Of a DNA stretch of 64,000 bases, positions 49,501-62,841 are shown piece after piece. The translations under genes and the position numbers were made by a program. Under the pieces are notes generated by a model. The model worked only from the letters and a program-made list of their open reading frames with translations. It searched no databases and was not told the DNA's origin. Within the stretch, counting starts at the first letter, position 1; each line of letters opens with the position of its first letter. The DNA comes from Amblyomma americanum (lineage: Eukaryota; Arthropoda; Arachnida; Ixodida; Ixodidae). The stretch lies in the NCBI RefSeq assembly GCF_052857255.1, contig NC_135500.1, forward strand, positions 45,262,772-45,326,771, written 5' to 3'.

Positions 49501-52500
49501 CGGACACTTGTAAAACCGATGTGTTCAGATCTAGCTCGTTTTGGTATAAAACAACTTGTTTCTTTGTATTAGCCACGAATACATGCTTTTCGCGCAGGTA
49601 TGAAAGAAAAAGTTTTGACGCCTATCACACGGACACTTGCAAAACCGATGTTTAGATCTAGCGCGTTTCGGTATAAAACAGCTTGTCTCGTTTTAAGCAA
49701 GAATACATGCTTTTCGCGAAGTTATGAGAGAAAAAGTTTTGACGCGTATCACAAGGACACTTGCAAAACCGATGTGTTTAGATTTAGCTCGTTTCGGTCT
49801 AAAACAGCTTATTTTGTTGTTTTAAGCACGAATACACGCTTTTCGCGAAGTTATGAGAGAAAAAGATTTGACGCGTATCACACGGACACTTATAAAACCG
49901 ATGTGTTCAGATTTAGCTCGTTTCGGTCTAAAACAGCTTGCCTCGTTGTATTAGGCACGAATACATGCTTTTCGCGCAGTTCATAACTTCAGAAAAAGTT
50001 TTCACGCGTATCACACGGACAATTATAAAATCGAGGTGTTCAGATCTAGCTCGTTTTGGTCTAAAACAGCTTGTTTCGTTGTAATAAGCACGAATATATG
50101 CTTTTCGCGAACTTATGAGAGAAAAAGTATCGACGCGTATCACACGGACACTTGTAAAAGTGATGTGTTCAGATTTAGCTCATTTCGGTCTAAAACAGCT
50201 TGTCTCATTGTATTAAGCACGAATACATGCTTTTCGCGCAGTTATGAGAGAAAAAGTTTTTTCCCGTATCACACGAACACTTGTAAAACCAATGTGTTCA
50301 GATTTAGCTCGTTTCTGTCTAAAACAGCTTGTTTCGTTGCATTAATCACGAATACATGCTTTTCGCGCAGGTATGAAAGAAAAAGTTTTGAGGCCTATCA
50401 CACGGGCACTTGCAAAACCGATGTTTAGAATTCCGTTTCGGTCTAAAACAGCTTGTCTCGTTTTAAGCAAGAATACATGCTTTTCGCGAAGTTATGAGAG
50501 AAAAAGTTTTGACGCGTATCACAAGGACACTTGCAAAACCGATGTGTTTAGATTTAGCTCGTTTCGGTCTAAAACAGCTTATTTCGTTGTTTTAAGCACG
50601 AATACACGCTTTTCGCGAAGTTATGAGAGAAAAAGATTTGACGCGTATCACACGGACACTTGTAAAACCGATGTGGTCAGATCTAGCTCGTTTTGGTCTA
50701 AAACAGCTAGTTTCGTTGTATTAAGCACGAATACATGCTTTTCGCGAACTTATGAGAGAAAAAGTTTTGACGCGTATCACACAGACACTTCTAAAACCGA
50801 TGTGTTCAAATATAACTCGTCTCGGTCTAAAACAGCTTGTTTCGTTGTATTAAGCACAAATACATGTTTTCGCGCAGTTATAAGAGAAAAAGTTTTGACA
50901 CTTGCAAAACCGATCTGTTCAGATTTAGCTCGTCTCGGTCTAAAACAGCTTGTCTCGTCGTATTAAGCACGAATACATGCTTTTCGCGCAGTTCATAACT
51001 TCAGAAACAGTTTTCACGCGTATCGCACGGACACTTGTAAAATCGAGGTGTTCAGATCTTGCTCGTTTTGGTCTAAAACAGCTTGTTTCGTTGTATTAAG
51101 CACGAATACACGCTTTTCGCGAAGTTATGAGAGAAAAAGTTTTGACGCTTATCACACGGACACTTGTAAAACCGATGTGTTCAGATCTAGATCGTTTTGT
51201 CTAAAACAGCTTGCTTCGTTGTATTAAGCACGAATACATGCTTTTTGCGCAGTTATAAGAGAAAAAGTTTTGACGCGTATCAATGGGACACTTGTAAATC
51301 CGGTGTTCAGATTTAGCTCGTTTCGGTCTAAAACAGCCTGTCTCGTTGTATTAAGCACGAATACATGCTTTTCGCGCAGTTATTAGGGAAAACATTTTCA
51401 CGCGTATCACACGGACACTTGTAAAATCGATGTGTTCAGATCTAGCTCGTTTTGGTCAAAAACAGCTTGTTTCGTTGTATTAGGCACGAATACATGCTTT
51501 TCGCGCAGTTATGAGAGAAAACGTTTGACGCGTATCACACGGGCACTTGTAAAACCGATGTGTTCAGATCTAGCTTGTTTTGGTATAAAACAGCTTGCAT
51601 CGTTGTATTAAGCACGAATACATGCTTTTTGCGCAGTTATAAGAGAAAAAGTTTTGACGCGTATCAATGTGACACTTGTAAAACCGGTGTTCAGATTTAG
51701 CTCGTTTCGGTCTAAAACAGCCTGTCTCGTTGTATTCAGCACGAATACATGCTTTTCGCGCAGTTATTAGGGAAAACATTTTCACGCGTATCACACGGAC
51801 ACTTGTAAAATCGATGTGTTCAGATCTAGCTCGTTTTGATCAAAAACAGCTTGTTTCGTTGTATTAGGCACGAATACATGCTTTTCGCGCAGTTATGAGA
51901 GAAAACGTTTGACGCGTATCACACGGGCACTTGTAAAACCGATGTGTTCAGATCTAGCTTGTTTTGGTATAAAACGGCTTGTTTCTTTGTATTAGGCACG
52001 AATACATGCTTTTCGCGCAGGTATGAAAGAAAACGTTTTGACGCCTATCACACAGACACTTGCAAAACCGATGTTTAGATCTAGCTCCTTTCGGTATAAA
52101 ACAGCTTGTCTCGTTTTAAGCAAGAATACATACTTTTCGCGAAGTTATGACAGAAAAAATTTTGACGCGTATCACACGGACACTTGTAAAACCGATGTGT
52201 TCAGATCTAGCTCGTTTTGGTATAAAACAGCTTGTTTCTTTGTATTAGCCACGAATACATGCTTTTCGCGCAGGTATGAAAGAAAAAGTTTTGACGCCTA
52301 TCACACGGACACCTGCAAAACCGATGTTTAGATATAGCTCGTTTCGGTATAAAACAGCTTGTCTCGTTTTAAGCAAGAATACATGCTTTTCGCGAAGTTA
52401 TGAGAGAAAAAATTTTGACGCGTATCACACGGACACTTGTAAAACCGATGTGTTCATATCTAGCTCGTTTTGGTCTAAAACAGCTTGTTTCGTTGTATTA

Positions 52501-53484
52501 AGCACGAATACATGCTTTTCGCGAACTTATGAGAGAAAAAGTTATGACGCGTATCACCCGGACACTTGTAAAACCGATGTGTTCAGATCTAGCTCGTTTT
52601 GGTATAAAACAGCTTGTTTCTTTGTATTAGCCACGAATACATGCTTTTCGCGCAGGTATGAAAGAAAAAGTTTTGACGCCTATCACACGGACACTTGCAA
52701 AACCGATGTTTAGATCTAGCTCGTTTCGGTATAAAACAGCTTGTCTCGTTTTAAGCAAGAATACATGCTTTTCGCGAAGTTATGAGAGAAAAAATTTTGA
52801 CGCGTATCACACGGACACTTGTAAAACCGATGTGTTCATATCTAGCTCGTTTTGGTCTAAAACAGCTTGTTTCGTTGTATTAAGCACGAATACATGCTTT
52901 TCGCGAACTTATGAGAGAAAAAGTTTTGACGCGTATCACCCGGACACTTGTAAAACCGATGTGTTCAGATTTAGCTAGTTTCGGTCTACAACAGCTTGTT
53001 TCGCTGTTTTAAGAACGAATACATGCTTTTCGCGCAGTTATGAGAGAAAACGTTTTTACGCCTATCACACGGACACTTGCAAAGCCGATGTTTTTGGATC
53101 AAGCCCGTTTTGGTCTAAAACAGCTCTTTTCGTTGTATGAAGCACGAATACAAGCTTTTCGCGCAGTTATAAGAGAAAACGTTTGACGCGTATCACACGG
53201 GCACTTGTAAAACCGATGTGTTCAGATCTAGCTTGTTTTGGTATAAAACAGCTTGTTTCTTTGTATTAGGGACGAATACATGCTTTTCGCGCAGGTATGA
53301 AAGAAAACGTTTTGACGCCTATCACACAGACACTTGCAAAACCGATGTTTAGATCTAGCTCCTTTCGGTATAAAACAGCTTGTCTCGTTTTAGGCAAGAA
53401 TACATGCTTTTCGCGAAGTTATGAGAGAAAAAATTTTGACGCGTATCACACGGACACTTGTAAAACCGATGTGTTCAGATCTAG
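43543..53484 (+). repeat. 9,942-bp tandem duplication of the preceding array (~78 monomers)
   Basis: The left part (43,543 to about 45,900) matches 32,074 onwards with offset 11,469 (32,784 to 44,253; 33,676 to 45,145). The rest matches 36,100-43,542 with offset 9,942 (36,354 to 46,296; 39,405 to 49,347; 43,355 to 53,297). The 1,527-bp difference equals one nested 1.53-kb unit, lost between about 45,745 and 46,090. I noticed about ten substitutions over the ~7.5 kb compared at offset 9,942 (for example 38,454 CTTTTTGG versus CGTTTTGG; 40,284 ATAGATG versus ATACATG; 41,125 CGGTTTGG; 51,838 TTTTGATCA), roughly 99.9% identity. Confidence 0.85.
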
Positions 53485-56400
53485 CTCGTTTTGGTATAAA
53501 ACAGCTTGTTTCTTTGTATTAGCCACGAGTACATGCTTTTCGCGCAGGTATGAAAGAAAAAGTTTTGAGGCCTATCACACGGGCACTTGCAAAACCGATG
53601 TTTAGAATTCCGTTTCGGTCTAAAACAGCTTGTCTCGTTTTAAGCAAGAATACATGCTTTTCGCGAAGTTATGAGAGAAAAAGTTTTGACGCGTATCACA
53701 AGGACACTTGCAAAACCGATGTGTTTAGATTTAGCTCGTTTTGGTCTAAAACAGCTTATTTCGTTGTTTTAAGAACGATTACATGCTTTTCACGCAGTTA
53801 TGAGAGAAAACGTTTTGACGGCTATCACACGGACACTTGTAAAACCGATGTGTTCAGATCAAACCCGTTTCGGTCTAAAACAGCTTCTTTCGTTGTATTT
53901 AGCACGAATACATGTTTTCGCGCAGTTATAAGAGAAAAAGTTTTGACGCGTATCACATGGACACTTGTAAAACCGATGTGTTCAGATTTAGCTCGTTTCG
54001 GTCTAAAACAGCTTGCCTCGTTGTATTAAGCACGAATACATGCTTTTCGCGCAGTTCATAACTTCAGAAAAACTTTTCACGCGTATCACACGGACAATTA
54101 TAAAATCGAGGTGTTCAGATCTAGCTCGTTTTGGTCTAAAACAGCTTGTTTCGTTGTAATAAGCACGAATATATGCTTTTCGCGAACTTATGAGAGAAAA
54201 AGTATCGACGCGTATCACACGGACACTTGTAAAAGTGATGTGTTCAGATTTAGCTCATTTCGGTCTAAAACAGCTTGTCTCATTGTATTAAGCACGAATA
54301 CATGCTTTTCGCGCAGTTATGAGAGAAAAAGTTTTTTTCCGTATCACACGGACACTTGTAAAACTAATGTGTTCAGATTTAGCTCGTTTCTGTCTAAAAC
54401 AGCTTGTTTCGTTGCATTAATCACGAATACATGCTTTTCGCGCAGGTATGAAAGAAAAAGTTTTGAGGCCTATCACACGGGCACTTGCAAAACCTATGTT
54501 TAGAATTCCGTTTCGGTCTAAAACAGCTTGTCTCGTTTTAAGCAAGAATACATGCTTTTCGCGAAGTTATGAGAGAAAAAGTTTTGACGCGTATCACAAG
54601 GACACTTGCAAAACCGATGTGTTTAGATTTAGCTCGTTTTGGTGTAAAACAGCTTATTTCGTTGTTTTAAGCACGAATACATGCTTTTCGCGAAGTTGTG
54701 AGAGAAAAAGATTTGACGCGTATCACACTGACACTTGTAAAACCGATGTGGTCAGATCTAGCTCGTTTTGGTCTAAAACAGCTAGTTTCGTTGTATTAAG
54801 CACGAATACATGCTTTTCGCGAACTTATGAGAGAAAAAGTTTTGACGCGTATCACACAGACACTTCTAAAACCAATGTGTTCAAAATTAGCTCGTTTCGG
54901 TCCAAAACAGCTTGTTTCGTTGCTTTAAGAACGATTACATGCTTTTCGCGCAGTTATGAGAGAAAAAGTTTTGACGCCTATCACACGGACACTTGTAAAA
55001 CCGATGTGTTCAAATATAACTCGTCTCGGTCTAAAACAGCTTGTTTTGTTGTATTAAGCACGATTACATCTTTTCGCGCAGTTATAAGAGAAAAAGTTTT
55101 GACACTTGTAAAACCGATCTGTTCAGAGTTAGCTCGCCTCGGTCTAAAACAGCTTGTCTCGTCGTATTAAGCACGAATACATGCTTTTCGCGCAGTTCAT
55201 AACTTCAGAAACAGTTCTCACGCGTATCACACGGACACTTGTAAAATCGAGGTGTTCAGATCTTGCTCGTTTTGGTCTAAAACAGCTTGTTTCGTTGTAT
55301 TAAGCACGAATACACGCTTTTCGCGAAGTTATGAGATAAAAAGTTTTGACGCTTATCACACGGACACTTGTAAAACCGATGTGTTCAGATCTAGATCGTT
55401 TTGTCTAAAACAGCTTGCTTCGTTGTATTAAGCACGAATACATGCTTTTCGCGCAGTTATTAGGGAAAACATTTTCACGCGTATCACACGGACACTTGTA
55501 AAATCGATGTGTTCAGATCTAGCTCGTTTTGGTCAAAAACAGCTTGTTTCGTTGTATTAGGCACGAATACATGCTTTTCGCGCAGTTATGAGAGAAAACG
55601 TTTGACGCGTATCACACGGGCACTTGTAAAACCGATGTGTTCAGATCTAGCTTGTTTTGGTATAAAACAGCTTGTTTCTTTGTATTAGGCACGAACACAT
55701 GCTTTTCGCGCAGGTATGAAAGAAAACGTTTTGACGCCTATCACACAGACACTTGCAAAACCGATGTTTTGATCTAGCTCCTTTCGGTATAAAACAGCTT
55801 GTCTCGTTTTAAGCAAGAATACATACTTTTCGCGAAGTTATGACAGAAAAAATTTTGACGCGTATCACACGGACACTTGTAAAACCGATGTGTTCAGATC
55901 TAGCTCGTTTTGGTATAAAACAACTTGTTTCTTTGTATTAGCCACGAATACATGCTTTTCGCGCAGGTATGAAAGAAAAAGTTTTGACGCCTATCACACG
56001 GACACTTGCAAAACCGATGTTTAGATCTAGCTCGTTTCGGTATAAAACAGCTTGTCTCGTTTTAAGCAAGAATACATGCTTTTCGCGAAGTTATGAGAGA
56101 AAAAGTTTTGACGCGTATCACAAGGACACTTGCAAAACCGATGTGTTTAGATTTAGCTCGTTTCGGTCTAAAACAGCTTATTTTGTTGTTTTAAGCACGA
56201 ATACACGCTTTTTGCGAAGTTATGAGAGAAAAAGATTTGACGCGTATCACACGGACACTTGTAAAACCGATGTGTTCAGATTTAGCTCGTTTCGGTCTAA
56301 AACAGCTTGCCTCGTTGTATTAAGCACGAATACATGCTTTTCGCGCAGTTCATAACTTCAGAAAAAGTTTTCACGCGTATCACACGGACAATTATAAAAT

Positions 56401-57480
56401 CGAGGTGTTCAGATCTAGCTCGTTTTGGTCTAAAACAGCTTGTTTCGTTGTAATAAGCACGAATATATGCTTTTCGCGAACTTATGAGAGAAAAAGTATC
56501 GACGCGTATCACACGGACACTTGTAAAAGTGATGTGTTCAGATTTAGCTCATTTCGGTCAAAAACAGCTTGTCTCATTGTATTAAGCCCGAATACATGCT
56601 TTTCGCGCAGTTATGAGAGAAAAAGTTTTTTCCCGTATCACACGGACACTTGTAAAACCAATGTGTTCAGATTTAGCTCGTTTCTGTCTAAAACAGCTTG
56701 TTTCGTTGCATTAATCACGAATACATGCTTTTCGCGCAGGTATGAAAGAAAAAGTTTTGAGGCCTATCACACGGGCACTTGCAAAACCGATGTTTAGAAT
56801 TCCGTTTCGGTCTAAAACAGCTTGTCTCGTTTTAAGCAAGAATACATGCTTTTTGGCGAAGTTATGAGAGAAAAAGTTTTGACGCGTATCACAAGGACAC
56901 TTGCAAAACCGATGTGTTTAGATTTCGCTCGTTTCGGTCTAAAACAGCTTATTTCGTTGTTTTAAGCACGAATACACGCTTTTCGCGAAGTTATGAGAGA
57001 AAAAGATTTGACGCGTATCACACGGACACTTGTAAAACCGATGTGGTCAGATCTAGCTCGTTTTGGTCTAAAACAGCTAGTTTCGTTGTATTAAGCACGA
57101 ATACATGCTTTTGGCGAACTTATGAGAGAAAAAGTTTTGACGCGTATCACACAGACACTTCTAAAACCGATGTGTTCAAATATAACTCGTCTCGGTCTAA
57201 AACAGCTTGTTTCGTTGTATTATGCACGAATACATGTTTTCGCGCAGTTATAAGAGAAAAAGTTTTGACACTTGCAAAACCGATCTGTTCAGATTTAGCT
57301 CGTCTCGGTCTAAAACAGCTTGTCTCGTCGTATTAAGCACGAATACATGCTTTTCGCGCAGTTCATAACTATAGAAACAGTTTTCACGCGTATCACACGG
57401 ACACTTGTAAAATCGAGGTGTTCAGATCTTGCTCGTTTTGGTCTAAAACAGCTTGTTTCGTTGTATTAAGCACGAATACA
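53485..57480 (+). repeat. Continuation of source array after the 9.9-kb copy
   Basis: Matches 45,333 onwards at offset 8,152 (45,398 to 53,550; 46,296 to 54,448). One monomer (~126 bp) is missing near 55,445, where CACGAATACATG runs directly into CTTTTCGCGCAGTTATTAGG. Further on it matches 49,600-50,966 at offset 6,369-6,370 (49,600 to 55,969; 50,373-50,966 region to 57,336). It carries more private changes than the 33-53-kb copies: ATCTTTTCGCG near 55,069, TTTTTGGCGAAG near 56,851, CTTTTGGCGAAC near 57,110. It leaves this pattern at CGCTAAGTTATGAGAGAG near 57,489. Confidence 0.7.
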
Positions 57481-60290
57481 CGCTTTTCGCTAAGTTATGA
57501 GAGAGAAATATTTGACGCGTATCACACGCACACTTGTAAAACCGATGTGCTCAGATCTAGCTAGTTTTGGTCGAAAACAGCTTGTTTCGTTGTATTAAGC
57601 ACGAATACATGCTTTTCGCGAACTTATGAGCGAAAAAGTTTTGACTCGTATCACACGGACACTTGTAAAACCGATGTGTTCAGATTTAGCTAGTTTCGGT
57701 CTAAAACAGCTTGTTTCGTTGTTTTAAGAACGAATACATGCTTTTCGCGCAGTTATGAGAGAAAACGTTTTGACGCCTATCACACGGACACTTGCAAAAC
57801 CGATGTTTTTGGATCAAGCCCGTTTTGGTCTAAAACAGCTCTTTTCGTTGTATGAAGCACGAATACAAGCTTTTCGCGCAGTTATAAGAGAAAACGTTTG
57901 ACGCGTATTACACGGGCACTTGTAAAACCGATGTGTTCAGATCTAGCTTGTTTTGGTATAAAACAGCTTGTTTCTTTGTATTAGGCACGAATACATGCTT
58001 TTCGCGCAGGTATGAAAGAAAACGTTTTGACGCCTATCACACAGACACTTGCAAAACCAATGTTTTGATCTAGCTCCTTTCGGTATAAAACAGCTTGTCT
58101 CGTTTTAAGCAAGAATACATGCTTTTCGCGAAGTTATGAGAGAAAAAATTTTGACGCGTATCACACGGACACTTGTAAAACCGATGTGTTCAGATCTAGC
58201 TCGTTTTGGTATAAAACAGCTTGTTTCTTTGTATTAGCCACGAATACATGCTTTTCGCGCAGGTATGAAAGAAAAAGTTTTGACGCGTATCACACGGACA
58301 CTTGCAAAACCGATGTTTAGATCTAGCTCGTTTCGGTATAAAACAGCTTGTCTCGTTTTAAGCAAGAATACATGCTTTTCGCGAAGTTATGAGAGAAAAA
58401 ATTTTGACGCGTATCACACGGACACTTGTAAAACCGATGTGTTCAGATTTAGCTCATTTCGGTTTAAAACAGCTTGTCTCATTGTATTAAGCACGAATAC
58501 ATGCTTTTCGCGCAGTTATGAGAGAAAAAGTTTTTTCGCGTATCACACGGACACTTGTAAAACCAATGTGTTCAGATTTAGCTCGTTTCTGTCTAAAACA
58601 GCTTGTTTCGTTGCATTAATCACGAATACATGCTTTTCGCGCAGGTATGAAAGAAAAAGTTTTGAGGCCTATCACACGGGCACTTGCAAAACCGATGTTT
58701 AGAATTCCGTTTCGGTCTAAAACAGCTTGTCTCGTTTTAAGCACGAATACATGCTTTTCGCGAAGTTATGAGAGAAGAAGTTTTGACGCGTATCACAAGG
58801 ACACTTGCAAAACCGATGTGTTTAGATTTAGCTCGTTTCGGTCTAAAACAGCTTATTTTGTTGTTTTAAGCAAGAATACACGCTTTTCGCGAAGTTATGA
58901 GAGAAAAAGATTTGACGCGTATCACACGGACACTTGTAAAACCGATGTGGTCAGATCTAGCTCGTTTTGGTCTAAAACAGCTAGTTTCGTTGTATTAAGC
59001 ACGAATACATGCTTTTCGCGAACTTATGAGAGAAAAAGTTTTGACGCGTATCACACAGACACTTCTAAAACCAATGTGTTCAAAATTAGCTCGTTTCGGT
59101 CTTAAACAGCTTGTTTCGTTGCTTTAGGAACGATTACATGCTTTTCGCGCAGTTATAAGAGAAAAAGTTTTGACGCCTATCACACGGACACTTGTAAAAC
59201 CGATGTGTTCAAATATAACTCGTATCGGTCTAAAACAGCTTGTTTCGTTGTATTAAGCACGAATACATGTTTTCGCGCAGTTATAAGAGAAAAAGATTTG
59301 ACACTAGTAAAACCGATCTGTTCAGATTTAGCTCGTCTCGGTCTAAAACAGCTTGTCTCGTCGTATTAAGCACGAATACATGCTTTTCGCGCAGTTCATA
59401 ACTTCAGAAACAGTTTTCACGCGTATCACACGGACACTTGTAAACTCGAGGTGTTCAGATCTTGCTCGTTTTGGTCTAAAACAGCTTGTTTCGTTGTATT
59501 AAGCACGAATACACGCTTTTCGCGATGTTATGAGAGAAAAAGTTTTGACGCTTATCACACGGACACTTGTAAAACCGATGTGTTCAGATCTAGATCGTTT
59601 TGTCTAAAACAGCTTGCTTCGTTGTATTAAGCACGAATACATGCTTTTTGCGCAGTTATAAGAGAAAACGTTTTGACGCGTATCACAGGGACACTTGTAA
59701 AACCGGTGTTCAGGTTTAGCTCGTTTCGGTCTAAAACAGCCTGTCTCGTTTTATTAAGCACGAAAACATGCTTTTCGCGCAGTTATTAGGGAAAACATTT
59801 TCACGCGTATCACACGGACACTTGTAAAATCGATGTGTTCAGATCTAGCTCGTTTTGGACAAAAACAGCTTGTTTCGTTGTATTAGGCACGAATACATGC
59901 TTTTCGCGCAGTTATGAGAGAAAAGGTTTTGACGCCTATCACACGAACACTTACAAAACCGATGTGTTTGGATCTAGCTCGTTTTGGTCTAAAACAGCTT
60001 GTTTTGTTGTATGAAGCACGAATACATGCTTTTCGCACATTTATAAGAGAAAACGTTCTGACGCGTATCACACAGACACTTGTAAAACCGATGTGTTCAG
60101 ATCTAGCTTGTTTTGGTATAAAACAGCTTGTCGCTTTGTATTAGGCACGAATACATGCTTTTCGCGCAGGTATGAAAGAAAAAGTTTTGGCGCCTATCAC
60201 ACGGACACTTGCAAAACCGATGTGTTTAGATTTAGCTCGTTTCGGTCTAAAACAGCTTATTTCGTTGTTTTAAGCACGAATACACGCTTT
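57481..60290 (+). repeat. Right diverged segment, 2.8-2.9-kb unit copy 1
   Basis: Begins with old-type monomers (GAGAGAGAAATATTTG, GGTCGAAAAC, ACTTATGAGCG, GATGTTTTGATC) also seen near 2,040-2,700. It then follows the 26,043-27,700 order at offset 32,222 (26,425 to 58,647) with extra substitutions. The same order recurs 2,804 bp later in its early part and 2,934 bp later afterwards (58,265 to 61,199; 58,647 to 61,581), a change of one monomer. It contains a 15-bp-deleted monomer near 59,300 with an altered GATTTGACACTAG start. Confidence 0.65.
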
Positions 60291-60850
60291 TCGCTAAGGT
60301 ATGAGAGAGAAATATTTGACGCGTATCACACGGACACTTGTAAAACCGATGTGCTCAGATCTAGCTAGTTTTGGTCGAAAACAGCTTGTTTCGTTGTATT
60401 AAGCACGAATACATGCTTTTCGCGAACTTATGAGCGAAAAAGTTTTGACTCGTATCACACGGACACTTGTAAAACCGATGTGTTCAGATTTAGCTAGTTT
60501 CGGTCTAAAACAGCTTGTTTCGTTGTTTTAAGAACGAATACATGCTTTTCGCGCAGTTATGAGAGAAAACGTTTTGACGCCTATCACACGAACACTTGCA
60601 AAACCGATGTGTTTGGATCTAGCTCGTTTTGGTCTAAAACAGCTTGTTTCGTTGTATGAAGCACGAATACATGCTTTTCGCACATTTATAAGAGAAAACG
60701 TTCTGACGCGTATCACACAGACACTTGTAAAACCGATGTGTTCTGATCTAGCTTGTTTTGGTATAAAACAGCTTGTCGCTTTGTATTAGGCACGAATACA
60801 TGCTTTTCGCGCAGGTATGAAAGAAAAAGTTTTGGCGCCTATCACACGGA
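59914..60850 (+). repeat. Five-monomer offset repeat (645 bp)
   Basis: 59,914-60,200 matches 60,559-60,850 at offset exactly 645 bp, five 129-bp monomers. Shared rare variants are CGCACATTTATAAGAG, ACGTTCTGACG, GCTTGTCGCTTTG and GTTTTGGCGCC. The CGCACATTTATAAG and GTTCTGACG forms also occur near 1,913 in the left flank, another link between the two window ends. Confidence 0.7.
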
Positions 60851-62841
60851 CACTTGCAAAACCGATGTTTAGATCTAGCTCGTTTCGGTATAAAAGAGCT
60901 TGTCTCGTTTTAAGCAAGAATACATGCTTTTCGCGAAGTTATGAGAGAAAAAATTTTGACGCGTATCACACGGACACTTGTAAAACCGATGTGTTCATAT
61001 CTAGCCCGTTTTGGTCTAAAACAGCTTGTTTCGTTGTATTAAGCACGAATACATGCTTTTCGCGAACTTATGAGAGAAAAACTTTTGACGCGTATCACCC
61101 GGACACTTGTAAAACCGATGTGTTCAGATCTAGCTCGTTTTGGTATAAAACAGCTTGTTTCTTTGTATTAGCCACGAATACATGCTTTTCGCGCAGGTAT
61201 GAAAGAAAAAGTTTTGACGCCTATCACACGGACACTTGCAAAACCGATGTTTAGATCTAGCTCGTTTCGGTATAAAACAGCTTGTCTCGTTTTAAGCAAG
61301 AATACATGCTTTTCGCGAAGTTATGAGAGAAAAAATTTTGACGCGTATCACACGGACACTTGTAAAACCGATGTGTTCAGATTTAGCTCACTTCGGTCTA
61401 AAACAGCTTGTCTCATTGTATTAGGCACGAATACATGCTTTTCGCGCAGTTATGAGAGAAAACGTTTTTTCGCGTATCACACGGACACTTGTAAAACCAA
61501 TGTGTTCAGATTTAGCTCGTTTCTGTCTAAAACAGCTTGTTTCGTTGCATTAATCACGAATACATGCTTTTCGCGCAGGTATGAAAGAAAAAGTTTTGAG
61601 GCCTATCACACGGGCACTTGCAAAACCGATGTTTAGAATTCCGTTTCGGTCTAAAACAGCTTGTCTCGTTTTAAGCAAGAATACATGCTTTTCGCGAAGT
61701 TATGGAGAAAAAGTTTTGACGCGTATCACAAGGACACTTGCAAAACCGATGTGTTTATATTTAGCTCGTTTCGGTCTGAAACAGCTTATTTCGTTGTTTT
61801 AAGCACGAATACACGCTTTTCGCAAAGTTATGAGAGAAAAAAATTTGACGCGTATCACACGGACACTTGTAAAACCGATGTGGTCAGATCTAGCTCGTTT
61901 TGGTCTAAAACAGCTAGTTTCGTTGTATTAAGCACGAATACATGCTTTTCGCGAACTTATGAGAGAAAAAGTTTTGGCGCGTATCACACAGACACTTCTA
62001 AAACCAATGTGTTCAAAATTAGCTCGTTTCGGTCTAAAACAGCTTGTTTCGTTGCTTTAAGAACGATTACATGCTTTTCGCGCAGTTATGAGAGAAAAAG
62101 TTTTGACGCCTATCACACGGACACTTGTAAAACCGATGTATTCAAATATAACTCGTCTCGGTCTAAAACAGCTTGTTTCGTTGTATTAAGCACGAATACA
62201 TGTTTTCGCGCAGTTATAAGTGAAAAAGTTTTGACACTTGTAAAACCGATCTGTTCAGATTTAGCTCGTCTCGGTCTAAAACAGCTTGTCTCGTCGTATT
62301 AAGCACGAATACATGCTTTTCGCGCAGTTCATAACTTCAGAAACAGTTTTCACGCGTATCACACGGACACTTGTAAAATCGAGGTGTTCAGATCTTGCTC
62401 GTTTTGGTCTAAAACAGCTTATTTCGTTGTATTAAGCACGAATACACGCTTTTCGCGAAGTTATGAGAGAAAAAGTTTTGACGCTTATCACACGGACACT
62501 TGTAAAACCGATGTGTTCAGATCTAGATCGTTTTGTCTAAAACAGCTTGCTTTGTTGTATTAAGCACGAATACATGCTTTTTGCGCAGTTATAAGAGAAA
62601 AAGTTTTGACGCGTATCACAGGGACACTTGTAAAACCGGTGTTCAGATTTAGCTCGTTTCGCTCTAAAACAGCCTGTCTCGTTGTATTAAGCACGAAAAC
62701 ATGCTTTTCGCGCAGTTATTAGGGAAAACATTTTCACGCGTATCGCACGGACACTTGTAAAATCGATGTGTTCAGATCTAGCTCGTTTTGGTCAAAAACA
62801 GCTTGTTTCTTTGTATTAGGCACGAATACATGCTTTTCGCG
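60291..62841 (+). repeat. Right diverged segment, 2.8-2.9-kb unit copy 2
   Basis: Second copy of the 57,481-60,290 series. It has one extra monomer around 60,943-61,110 and its own changes: TATGGAGAAAAAG near 61,702 (missing bases), TTATATTTAGC near 61,755, GTTTTGGCGCG near 61,971. The 15-bp-deleted monomer is at 62,233. Near 62,841 it jumps into ACTTATGAGCGAAAAAG, starting a third partial copy. Confidence 0.6.

Noticed and set aside
43543..53484. Assembly duplication artefact as the cause of the 9.9-kb repeat
   Set aside because: The copies differ by about ten scattered substitutions and by one 1.53-kb unit, which a simple assembly duplication would not produce. It is not excluded, and long-read support across the joint would settle it.
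3789..56512. Recurrent 71-codon reverse-strand frame (starting MIRVDTFSLISSRKAY)
   Set aside because: It is copied with the GTTCATAACTTC monomer pair by segmental duplication. It is antisense to the same satellite, and nothing else supports coding.
46..62302. Dozens of forward open frames (60-240 codons) encoding 43-residue repeats
   Set aside because: They follow from a 129-bp, stop-free monomer. Frame-shifting length changes and stops are fixed in common monomer classes, several frames are open at once, and there is no start context, domain or composition of a real protein.
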